Part shown: positions 13,230-20,100 of the stretch, piece by piece | Position numbering within the stretch: the first letter of the stretch is position 1 | How the letters are laid out: each line of letters opens with the position of its first letter | Virus record (IMG/VR): IMGVR_UViG_3300047121_000726 | Span: 1-20,873 of that record | Source of the DNA: a virus | Reading direction: 5' to 3' (one strand) | DNA length: 20,873 nt | Made by a program: the position numbers and the translations under genes | The notes under the pieces: model-generated | Database searches by the model: none | Told to the model about the DNA's origin: nothing | The model's input: the letters and a program-made list of their open reading frames with translations, nothing else

Positions 13230-13717
13230 CGCGCACCCGCTTCACGCGAGGGGACGGTGCGCTGACGGCCGTGGAGATGAACCGGCAGCGCGATCTCACG
13301 CGCGTCGTCGAGCGCTACGGGCCCGCGCTTCCGCAGGCCGCGAAGGCGACCGAGACGCCGGGGAAGGCGCTCCCGTACTTCTGGGCGAAGATCACCGGCT
13401 ACTCGGCGTGGGGCTCGTTCCTGTACCGCTGGAAGTACTCGTTCGAGGAGATGCGATGGGAGGTCTCGTCGAGCACCTTCGTCACGATCACGGGCGGGAT
13501 CGTCGGAACGAGCAACGCCTACAACGCGAACGAGGCGTTCAACACGAACGCGGCGACGGTGCTCGCGCCGGGCTACCTCGTCGCCAACATCCCCGCGGGC
13601 TTCTCCTACCAGCCGATTCAGGGGAATCCCGTCGTCCTCATGATGCCGCATGTCACGCAGAGCGGCGAGCAGATCTTCATGTTCTGCGCACAGAACACCA
13701 TCGACGGAGCCTGCTGA
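13226..13717 (+). CDS. Probable tail structural protein (163 aa), unknown family
   Basis: ATG 13226 overlaps the previous stop. The first 45 residues are basic and probably helical (RGDGALTAVEMNRQRDLTRVV, split by flexible proline/alanine segments). Residues 49-80 (LPYFWAKITGYSAWGSFLYRWKYS) are strikingly aromatic and look like an OB-like or barrel strand set, followed by small-residue-rich strands and a closing QIFMFCAQNTIDGAC. The pattern FWAKIT...YxWxE-like recurs in fibre-region proteins of phages, so I regard it as a minor tail protein, but the family is not known to me. The TGA at 13715 and next ATG at 13719 are separated by one base. Confidence 0.65.
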   Translation: MTRTRFTRGDGALTAVEMNRQRDLTRVVERYGPALPQAAKATETPGKALPYFWAKITGYSAWGSFLYRWKYSFEEMRWEVSSSTFVTITGGIVGTSNAYNANEAFNTNAATVLAPGYLVANIPAGFSYQPIQGNPVVLMMPHVTQSGEQIFMFCAQNTIDGAC

Positions 13718-13718
13718 C

Positions 13719-14087
13719 ATGGCCGACACGCTCAACATCACGATCGACCAGAACGCGACCTTCGTGCAGGCCCTCCAGTGGCTCGACTCCAACGACTCGC
13801 CGGTGAACCTGACGGGCTATGCGGCCCGGCTGGTCGTCAAGAGCGCCTACGAGGCCGCGATCGGTCAGGCGATCCTCGACATCTCGAGCGGATCCGGCGG
13901 CTCTGGCGACACCACTGGCATCGCGCTTGACTCGAGCGGCAACATCACCGTCGTCGTCGCGAAGGCGACCACGGCGACGCTGGTGCCCGGGAAGTATGTA
14001 TACGACCTGCTCCTCACCGCCGGCGGAGGCCGCGCGACTCGCCTGGTGCAGGGCGATTGCCTCGTGACCGCGGGGGTGACGCCGTGA
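13719..14087 (+). CDS. Baseplate/fibre-associated protein with BppU-N-like beta domain (122 aa)
   Basis: I start at ATG 13719, one base after the preceding stop; the upstream in-frame ATG at 13650 lies in the previous gene. The product has the layout of small immunoglobulin-like receptor-region modules: [15 protein letters not shown] (7-21), [16 protein letters not shown] (27-42), a glycine/serine loop, [27 protein letters not shown] and a final [13 protein letters not shown]. The NLTGYxARLVVKS followed by TxxLxPGxYVYDLxL signature is common in N-terminal baseplate upper protein domains and in phage fibre accessory proteins. It probably connects the tail tip with the collagen-like fibre encoded next. 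The end overlaps that gene by four bases. Confidence 0.75.
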   Translation: MADTLNITIDQNATFVQALQWLDSNDSPVNLTGYAARLVVKSAYEAAIGQAILDISSGSGGSGDTTGIALDSSGNITVVVAKATTATLVPGKYVYDLLLTAGGGRATRLVQGDCLVTAGVTP

Positions 14088-15298
14088 GCGTGACCGTGAT
14101 CAGGGAGATCGCGAGAGTCCTCGTCTCGTCCGACCGTCCGTCGGCGAAGGTCTCCGCGCCTGGTCCACAGGGTCCAGCCGGAGCGGCTGGAGCGACCGGA
14201 CCTGCTGGTCCGCAGGGCGCTACCGGTCCGCAAGGGGCGACTGGTCCAGCAGGCGCGACCGGAGCGACGGGTGCCACCGGAGCAACCGGCCCGCAGGGTC
14301 CTGCCGGTCCAACCGGCCCAGAGGGCCCGCAGGGGGCCGCTGGCGCGACCGGAGCGACGGGGGCCACTGGAGCCACCGGACCGCAGGGCGCGACCGGACC
14401 GGAAGGCCCGCAGGGCCCTGCCGGAGCGACGGGCGCGACCGGGGCGACCGGACCGCAGGGACCGGCCGGTACGAGCGCAACCCGCATCGCTGGCCAGTAC
14501 CACGACTTTTCGACGGCGGGTGTCATCGAGTGGGGCGGGCTGGTTCATTTTTACAATGTCTCGGCCTCGAGCTCGCTCGAGGTCTCGCCGCTGCTCGCAC
14601 GCTCCGGCAACGGCGGCTCGATCGCGATCGGCACCGCCGCCATCGTGCAGGCGTCCGAGGCGCAGGCGTTCGGCGTCCTCACGCTCGGCACCGGCACGAC
14701 CAACAACAACACCGGCTATGCGAGCTACGGAACCTCGACCGACATCCTCGTCGGCGTGCCGACCCCGGGCGTCAGCGCTGTCTGCGTCTACGAGAGCGAG
14801 TATGCATTCCGCACCGGAGCGGCGATCCCTGCGGCCGGAACGCAGGGTTACATCCGAGTCGGGTTCAACGGGTCTTTCACGGGCCTCGCCTCGAACGGCA
14901 TGTACCTCGAGTACCTCGTGAACGGCACGACCAACGACACCACATGGTGGTGGGTCAACCGGAACAACGGCGTCGAGACCCGTACGCAGTGCGTCGGCAC
15001 TTCGCTCGCGATCAACACCTACTACTGGATCAAGCTCCGCGTCACGCGAGCCACGAGCGGCGACATGACCTTCGAATGGTGGGTGAACGGAGCGTCCGGC
15101 AGCTTCACCGTCACCAACGCCAATGTCGGCACCGCAAATGTCCCCGTCGGGACCAACCGTTCCTTCGGGTTCGGAGCCATCGAAAGCAAGGCCGGAACGG
15201 CTCACGCGACGACGCAGGTCCTGGAGCACGACTTCGTCGCGTGGCGCATCCGCCGACCGTTCGCACCCACCTACTCGCCGACGCTCTTTGTGGCGTAG
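14084..15298 (+). CDS. Collagen-like tail fibre with concanavalin A-like C-terminal domain
   Basis: The 404-residue product has an N-terminal region ([15 protein letters not shown], 2-16) that may bind the tail, then 35 uninterrupted Gly-X-Y triplets (residues 27-131) rich in [12 protein letters not shown] and GPEGPQ, and then a beta-rich globular domain (about 135-404) with features of a LamG/ConA-like jelly roll ([56 protein letters not shown]). Such proteins form trimers in which a collagen stalk carries a receptor-binding head. GTG 14084 overlaps the previous stop; GGGGGTGA stands upstream, and an ATG nine codons earlier lacks such support. The right end is followed by a 21-base gap. Confidence 0.85.
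   Translation: MSVTVIREIARVLVSSDRPSAKVSAPGPQGPAGAAGATGPAGPQGATGPQGATGPAGATGATGATGATGPQGPAGPTGPEGPQGAAGATGATGATGATGPQGATGPEGPQGPAGATGATGATGPQGPAGTSATRIAGQYHDFSTAGVIEWGGLVHFYNVSASSSLEVSPLLARSGNGGSIAIGTAAIVQASEAQAFGVLTLGTGTTNNNTGYASYGTSTDILVGVPTPGVSAVCVYESEYAFRTGAAIPAAGTQGYIRVGFNGSFTGLASNGMYLEYLVNGTTNDTTWWWVNRNNGVETRTQCVGTSLAINTYYWIKLRVTRATSGDMTFEWWVNGASGSFTVTNANVGTANVPVGTNRSFGFGAIESKAGTAHATTQVLEHDFVAWRIRRPFAPTYSPTLFVA
14162..14470 (+). repeat. Gly-X-Y tandem repeat DNA inside the fibre gene
   Basis: Thirty-five consecutive nine-base units encode Gly-X-Y. Individual units such as those for GAT GAT and GPQ GPA recur many times with only third-base changes. Slippage or recombination could change stalk length. 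On the opposite strand the same DNA gives a long proline/alanine frame, which is a mirror artefact. Confidence 0.9.
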
Positions 15299-15319
15299 CA
15301 CAGAAAGAAGGAGACCCCC

Positions 15320-15724
15320 ATGCCAAGAAACATCACTCTCGCGGCCGCAGGCAACATCACGGCGGCAGGACTCGTCGGAACGGCTGCGGTCGTCGATGCG
15401 GTTCCGCCTCAGGGCGGAGGCCCGTCTGACCTCAACCGCGGAATCCTCTATTTCCAGTGCACGAAGACCGCAGGAGGCGTGATCGACGCCACCGACACCG
15501 CGAAGCTTCAGGTCTCGCAGGACGGCGGGACGACCTGGTGCGACCTGTACCAGAGCTACGACGACTCGTCTCCGATCAACCTTTTCGCCGGCGCGATCGG
15601 ACAGTCGTCGGTCTCGCGGGCCTTTCCGATCGTCGCGTTCGACCGGATGAGGATCAACATCATCGGCGACGGGACGACCGACACCTACACGCTCGACAAG
15701 GCGATCACGATCCAGCTCGTCTAA
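15320..15724 (+). CDS. Small beta-rich virion or fibre-accessory protein (134 aa)
   Basis: AAGGAG a few bases upstream supports ATG 15320. The product has an alanine/glycine-rich N-terminus (MPRNITLAAAGNITAAGLVG) and then beta strands: GILYFQCTKTAG, KLQVSQDGGTTWCDLYQSYD, VSRAFPIVAFDRMRINIIGDG and YTLDKAITIQL. The QVSQDGGTTW and FDRMRINI features recall the sandwich domains of small phage decoration or fibre-associated proteins that resemble carbohydrate-binding modules. The family is not recognised. The gene lies between the collagen fibre and the SGNH spike and is separated from the latter by nine bases, so it is probably part of the same adsorption apparatus. Confidence 0.7.
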   Translation: MPRNITLAAAGNITAAGLVGTAAVVDAVPPQGGGPSDLNRGILYFQCTKTAGGVIDATDTAKLQVSQDGGTTWCDLYQSYDDSSPINLFAGAIGQSSVSRAFPIVAFDRMRINIIGDGTTDTYTLDKAITIQLV

Positions 15725-15733
15725 GGGGAACCA

Positions 15734-18259
15734 ATGCCGATCACGAACCACCGCATCGTCACCGGAGTCGCCGGAGGCGAGAACTCGATCACCAATGTCG
15801 GCACGGGTGCCGATGTCACCTGGTCGGGCGCAGTCACGACCTACCCGACTTTTGCCTCGACCGGAAACTACTACGCATCCGGGGACGGTGCTGGCATCAT
15901 CAACCTTGCGGCCAGCAATGCGGCACGCGGAACCTTCAACGCATGGGGCACGCAGGGCGACGACGCGAAGCCAGCGGGGGCTACCGGGACGGGCTACATC
16001 GAGTTCCCGGCTGGGGTCTCGGGACAGTTCGTCGAGTTCCTGAACAACTCCCTGTTTGCGTCACTCACCACGGCCCAACTTCAGGACGGCTTTGAGGTCT
16101 CATTCTTCCTCTCGCTTGTCACGAGCGGGGCCTATGTCCGGGACACCAACCCGGCCAACAACGCGGCCCAGGTCATCGCTCAGACGATCGACACGGGCGG
16201 CGGCGCAGAGACGAACAGCCAGTTCCGTGTCCTAACCCGCAACCGAGGCGGGTTCGCGCCGGGCTGGGGCATGGACATCTCGTCCCTCGCGACTCCCACC
16301 GAGACGATTGCCTCGGTTGTTGGCGGAGGCGCAGTGGAAAACCCGAACATGATGCTCTCAATGGGCTCATGGGCGAAAGTCCGAATCAACTGGGAGCGGG
16401 CCACGACCAGCACCGCGACCGACGGGCGAGCGTCGCTCTATATCAACGATGTCCTCGTCGCACGCTACACCTCAGCCGATGTCTTCGTCACGACGCAGGC
16501 GTGGCTGGCCCGCCTCGTCGGCATCGGCTCCGGATTCAACGCCATCACCGGCGTCAAGATCCGCTACGCCCCGCCGATCATGGTCCGCACCGTCCCGCAG
16601 GCGGATCTTGACCTCGCCCCCAACTGGACGAAGAACACATCCGACAACCGCGATCTCCGTCGCTGGTACTCGGCTCTCTTCTCAAACAACGGCACCCGTC
16701 AAGGGGGGGCGTGGAACATCTCCGGCACGGCGACGCTGCCCGCGACGGGCACGGCCTATTCGACCAGCGGCAACAACCCCGGCCGAAGCCGGTTCGTCAT
16801 CGCGGGAACGGCGGGGCAGACCTTCAACATTCAGACCGCAACCGAGGTCTGGACCGGAGGGTCCGCCGATTCGCCGAAGGGCGAGAACGGGTATGTCTGG
16901 ATTCGATTCTCCGACATCTACCACGGCAACAACTGCAACATCAGCATCGACATCACCGGAAACCCCGGCCCGACGCTGCACACGATCCAGATCAACTCAT
17001 CGACAAACTCCCTGATCGTCGACGGAGTGACGAAGCAGACCGGGCTCTCCACTTCGACCCGGTTCGAAATCATCGTCGGCATCAAGCAGGGGGCCCTGAC
17101 GCAGATCCTGCTGAACGATGTCACCACCGTCAGCAAGTCCGCGACCAAGCTCCGACGGTACACCACCGCCGGAACATGGGACGGGACTGCCATCAGCGGG
17201 TTCGTCATCGTGGGCACATTCAGCGGTTCCACCTCTGCTGAAATCGGCGGAGTCGGCGTCTATGCCCGATGCCGGGCGATCGAGTGCGACTCGTTCGTGA
17301 CGGCGGCCCTCGGAGGCTACAGCATCACCGCTGTCAGCACCGGATCTAAGACATTCACGATGTCTGGCGACCAGCGTGCGGCGTTCGCCGTAGGCATGAA
17401 GTTCGCCGTGACCGGATCTACGGGCAACAATGGGACATACACCATCACGGCCATCACATACAACCCCCCGGCCACGAACACCACGGTACTTACCGTCTCT
17501 GAGACGATTCCGTCTGCCACAGCCGACGGGACGATCGGGGCAAGTCCCGCCCTCCAAACTCCCTCTCAGCGAATGGGCCAGTACTTCAACCAGGCGACCG
17601 ATGCGACGGTCCCAGGCGGATACGACTGCATCGCCACCGAGGGCGGCATGCGTGGCATCGACATCTGCCTCAATCTGTCGCTGTCTGGCTCCAGGCTCAG
17701 CGAGAGCGAGACGCACATCTGGCCGCAGCTTTCCGGATGCCCGGACATCCACGGCGTCCTCATCTGCGGCGTCGTCAATGATGTCACCGCGGCGACCGCA
17801 TCGCACGCCGCAGCGCTTGCCGCGGCCGCGACGATCGCCGAGCGACAGTGCAAGTTCGCCGACCTCTGCGTCAACAGCGGCGGGACATGCTGGTTCATCG
17901 ACGCTCCGTCGATCGTCAACGGAACCGGGGCCTATACCGAGTTCGCGACCCGCGTGCCCGGGCTCGTCGCGGACATCATGCCGCAGAAGCTCCGCGATCG
18001 GCGGTACGCGCCCGGGAAGGTCGACCACAGCCGCATCCGCGGGCTCATGCAGGCCGACTACGACTACATCGACGCCGACGGCATTCACCCGTCCGGATCC
18101 ACCGCCTTCGGCGATCGAGAGATGGTCCGTCTCGCTCATGCATCCATCTCGATCGCCGGAAGCATGCCGGGCAACAACGCCGACGGCAGCGTCGGCCGCG
18201 AGTCGCGCGGCGGGTCGTCCGGCCCGATCGGGTCCGTCGTCGGGAGCGCCATGCTATGA
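15734..18259 (+). CDS. Large tail spike with SGNH (GDSL-type) hydrolase domain
   Basis: The 841-residue product has a beta-rich N-terminal half with two probable ConA-like sandwiches (about 1-285 and 286-510) and a C-terminal SGNH esterase fold. Catalytic candidates are S520 in ECDS (block I, with Cys where Gly is usual), G641 in GGMRG (block II), N682 in GVVND (block III) and D782/H785 in DADGIHPS (block V). Between block I and block II a separate beta module (about 529-602, containing GDQRAAF, TGSTGNNGTYTIT and TADGTIG) is inserted. SGNH spikes in phages remove acetyl or acyl groups from surface polysaccharide, so the target is probably the host envelope glycan. ATG 15734 has GGGGAAC upstream; the end overlaps the next gene by ATGA. 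Confidence 0.85.
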   Translation: MPITNHRIVTGVAGGENSITNVGTGADVTWSGAVTTYPTFASTGNYYASGDGAGIINLAASNAARGTFNAWGTQGDDAKPAGATGTGYIEFPAGVSGQFVEFLNNSLFASLTTAQLQDGFEVSFFLSLVTSGAYVRDTNPANNAAQVIAQTIDTGGGAETNSQFRVLTRNRGGFAPGWGMDISSLATPTETIASVVGGGAVENPNMMLSMGSWAKVRINWERATTSTATDGRASLYINDVLVARYTSADVFVTTQAWLARLVGIGSGFNAITGVKIRYAPPIMVRTVPQADLDLAPNWTKNTSDNRDLRRWYSALFSNNGTRQGGAWNISGTATLPATGTAYSTSGNNPGRSRFVIAGTAGQTFNIQTATEVWTGGSADSPKGENGYVWIRFSDIYHGNNCNISIDITGNPGPTLHTIQINSSTNSLIVDGVTKQTGLSTSTRFEIIVGIKQGALTQILLNDVTTVSKSATKLRRYTTAGTWDGTAISGFVIVGTFSGSTSAEIGGVGVYARCRAIECDSFVTAALGGYSITAVSTGSKTFTMSGDQRAAFAVGMKFAVTGSTGNNGTYTITAITYNPPATNTTVLTVSETIPSATADGTIGASPALQTPSQRMGQYFNQATDATVPGGYDCIATEGGMRGIDICLNLSLSGSRLSESETHIWPQLSGCPDIHGVLICGVVNDVTAATASHAAALAAAATIAERQCKFADLCVNSGGTCWFIDAPSIVNGTGAYTEFATRVPGLVADIMPQKLRDRRYAPGKVDHSRIRGLMQADYDYIDADGIHPSGSTAFGDREMVRLAHASISIAGSMPGNNADGSVGRESRGGSSGPIGSVVGSAML

Positions 18260-18885
18260 GTTCGCCCGCGTTCAGCATCACCGTCGCTTCCCGGTTCGAC
18301 ACCGCCGCCGGGCCCGTCTCCACGCAGGCCGACACCATCTCGGCCGTCGGGCTCGGGCTCTTTCGTCGGATGTCGACGAGCGGCCCCGCCGGGTTGATGT
18401 CGTTCTGGGTCCGATTCGAGATCGACGCGAACGGCGATTCGGTCCGATCCTGGCGGTTCACGGCACAGAACGAGACCGCGCATCCGGTCGAGATCGACAT
18501 CGATCTCGCGCTTGCGTCGTCTCTCGATTGGCACAGGGGCCCGGTTCGCGTCGTGCAGCCGGTCGATGAGTCTGCGATCGTTCTTGCGCGCAAGACCTAC
18601 CGCGTCGGAGCGGAAAGGCTTGGCAACGCCATTCAGGCGGGCGCAGGCGCGATGCGCGACATCGTGCGGATCGCCCTGCCCGGATTCGCGTCCGGGCAGG
18701 CGGTCTGCCGAACCGAACCGAGATTGCCCGCCGATCTTGACGCCGACGGGCGCGTCGACGCCGTGGACCATGCGATACTGCTCGGCGCGTGGTCGCAACA
18801 TCCGCACATCGCGGACATCAACCTCGACGGGCTCGTCGACGCGTCTGACATTGCGATCCTTCTCTCACAATGGAGCACCCAGTGA
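18256..18885 (+). CDS. Virion-region protein with C-terminal dockerin-like EF-hand pair
   Basis: ATG 18256 overlaps the spike stop (ATGA). The product (209 aa) has a beta-rich N-terminal domain of about 150 residues without signal peptide (LMSFWVRFEIDANGD, VRSWRFTAQNETAHPVEID) and a C-terminal tandem of calcium loops: D160-x-D162-x-D164-G-x-V-D168-x-x-D171 followed by HAILLGAW, and D187-x-N189-x-D191-G-x-V-D195-x-x-D198 followed by IAILLSQW. This is the dockerin type I arrangement in the form widespread in planctomycete exported proteins. In cellulosomes dockerins bind cohesins; here the partner is unknown. As the N-terminus lacks an export signal and the gene is translationally linked to the spike, a fibre-attached or virion protein is likely. 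A gene captured from the host is the alternative. Confidence 0.8.
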   Translation: MSSPAFSITVASRFDTAAGPVSTQADTISAVGLGLFRRMSTSGPAGLMSFWVRFEIDANGDSVRSWRFTAQNETAHPVEIDIDLALASSLDWHRGPVRVVQPVDESAIVLARKTYRVGAERLGNAIQAGAGAMRDIVRIALPGFASGQAVCRTEPRLPADLDADGRVDAVDHAILLGAWSQHPHIADINLDGLVDASDIAILLSQWSTQ

Positions 18886-19199
18886 CGACAGCAGCGATTC
18901 TCGCATCGTGCGTTCTTGCGATCTCTCAGCCGGAACCGCTTCCGCTTGTCTCCGTCGACCTTCACTCCGACCGAATCGAGTTTCTCTCGGCCGACGGCGT
19001 CGAGATCGAGCGCGAGGTGTTCTGGTTCGCGTGGTCGCCCGTGGATTCGGCCGATCCGGTGACGATCGACGACTGCGTCGCGTCCGCCCAGATCGCCTGT
19101 GGGCCCGCCGGGATCAAGCGGCTCTACTACCGCGTCAACCCCACCACCGGCGAGGTCGTCTGCGACTTCGAGTGCAACTCGACCGGTACGAAGGGGTGA
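18882..19199 (+). CDS. Exported small protein of unknown function (105 aa)
   Basis: I start at GTG 18882, in a GTGA overlap with the preceding stop and with GGAG six bases upstream; ATG 18870 would add four residues before the hydrophobic segment. The N-terminus TTAAILASCVLAISQPEP looks like a short signal peptide with cleavage near residue 15-20 (uncertain). The mature part is beta rich and acidic (LVSVDLHSDRIEFLSADG, REVFWFAWSPVDSADP) with cysteines at CVASAQIAC and VCDFEC, which could form disulfides outside the cytoplasm. The paired cysteine pattern and YYRVNPTTGEVVCDFECN are similar in flavour to the cysteine-rich protein encoded at 20097. Family unknown; context suggests an envelope or virion-surface role. 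Confidence 0.65.
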   Translation: MTTAAILASCVLAISQPEPLPLVSVDLHSDRIEFLSADGVEIEREVFWFAWSPVDSADPVTIDDCVASAQIACGPAGIKRLYYRVNPTTGEVVCDFECNSTGTKG

Positions 19200-19202
19200 C
19201 GC

Positions 19203-19604
19203 ATGTCCACGATCAACCCGGTCCAAATGCCCACGGACATCCGGAAAAGCGGAGGGTGGGTCCGAGCGTTCGCAACCGAAGCCGAGGTCAGCATGGCAGC
19301 GAAGAGTGACGAATCCGGGGGCATCGTCCAGACCAAGCAAGGGGTCCTGATCCCGCATCAGTACCTCCTGTGGGCCATCCTGATCGTTCTCGGCACCGGC
19401 GGCGGATCGACCGTGCTCAACGCCCTGAACGGGCGAGGCGAGACGCACGCGATCACCCAGCAGGGCGAAGTGATCGCGGGCCTTCTTCAGCGTCTCGACC
19501 AGAAGATCGGAATGCTCGCGGAGCATATGGACGAGCTTGATGCCCGCATGACCAGGCTCGAGCGCGCCGACCGGGCGAACAAGTCCAAGGAGACTTCACC
19601 ATGA
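19203..19604 (+). CDS. Single-pass membrane protein with coiled coil; possible inner-membrane spanin or holin-like
   Basis: The product (133 aa) has a cytoplasm-like charged segment (1-50), one transmembrane helix (about 53-72, YLLWAILIVLGTGGGSTVL), and a C-terminal heptad-rich coiled coil (about 86-122, GLLQRLDQKIGMLAEHMDELDARM). ATG 19203 has AAGGGG upstream. A single membrane anchor followed by a periplasmic coiled coil, directly upstream of a small lipoprotein gene with an ATGA overlap, is the layout of a two-component spanin pair, which fuses inner and outer membranes at lysis. The unusually long N-terminal segment before the helix is a point against. XhlA-type membrane-associated lysis proteins are an alternative. 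Confidence 0.65.
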   Translation: MSTINPVQMPTDIRKSGGWVRAFATEAEVSMAAKSDESGGIVQTKQGVLIPHQYLLWAILIVLGTGGGSTVLNALNGRGETHAITQQGEVIAGLLQRLDQKIGMLAEHMDELDARMTRLERADRANKSKETSP

Positions 19605-19930
19605 GAACCATCACCGCGGGCCTGTGCCTGCTTGCCTGCATCGTCGGGTTTTTGGCTGGCTGCGGATCGACTCCGACGGCTCGGTGGGCGTCGGCGGCGG
19701 AATCGCTCAACATCGCCAGAGACACAACCCTTGAACTCCACGCCGCGGGCGTCGTCAGCGACGCGACGCTCATCAAGGCCGACAAGGTCGAGAAGGTCGC
19801 GCGGGGCGCGCTGAAGGTCGCCGAGGCCCAACTGCCCGAGGGCGGCGAGGGCTTCGAGCACTGGCTGTCCGTCGCCAAGGGCGGCATCATCGAGCTTGCG
19901 GCTGCCTACGCCGAGGAGGTGCAGAAGTGA
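19601..19930 (+). CDS. Small lipoprotein; possible outer-membrane spanin
   Basis: The first 21 residues form a lipoprotein signal: MRTITAGLCLLACIVGFLAG followed by C21 (lipobox LAGC). The mature part (about 88 aa) is mainly helical (RWASAAESLNIARDTTLEL, KADKVEKVARGALKVAEAQL) and ends in AAAYAEEVQK. It starts inside the stop of the membrane coiled-coil gene (ATGA) with AAGGAG upstream. Small lipoproteins of this shape are common in the lysis or late-late region of phages, and as a partner of the preceding gene it could act as an o-spanin; o-spanins are often proline rich, which this one is not, so the role stays tentative. Outer-membrane targeting is inferred, residue after C21 is G. Confidence 0.75.
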   Translation: MRTITAGLCLLACIVGFLAGCGSTPTARWASAAESLNIARDTTLELHAAGVVSDATLIKADKVEKVARGALKVAEAQLPEGGEGFEHWLSVAKGGIIELAAAYAEEVQK

Positions 19931-20100
19931 ATCCGAGCATCATCATCGCGGGGATCAACGCCATGCTGCACATCCTCGACACGCTCGCCGCAAAGGGCGA
20001 GGTGTCCGATGAGAAGGTGGCCGAGATCAAGGCCCGCGTTGCGGTGAGCGAATCGAAGTGGGACGCCGCCGTGGATGCGGCGAAGGCGCGACAGGGATGA
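19927..20100 (+). CDS. Small helical protein (57 aa) in the lysis-like cassette
   Basis: GTG 19927 overlaps the lipoprotein stop (GTGA) and is preceded by GGAGGT at 19916-19921, one of the strongest ribosome binding sites here. The 57 residues start VNPSIIIAGINAMLHILDTL, a mildly hydrophobic helix too polar to be a clear membrane segment, and continue with a charged helical stretch GEVSDEKVAEIKARVAVSESK. The stop overlaps the next start at 20097. No family is recognised. Both junctions are of the coupled type, so this small gene is very probably translated. It shares a VSDxxxxK-like pattern with the lipoprotein gene before it, perhaps by chance. Confidence 0.7.
   Translation: MNPSIIIAGINAMLHILDTLAAKGEVSDEKVAEIKARVAVSESKWDAAVDAAKARQG

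Noticed and set aside
13865-15751. A 628-residue - strand frame with long Arg/Gly/Ser/Ala repeats, and another (14014-14526) with Pro-Val-Ala repeats
   Set aside because: Both are complementary readings of the Gly-X-Y coding repeat and its flanks; no start signals and no sensible domains.
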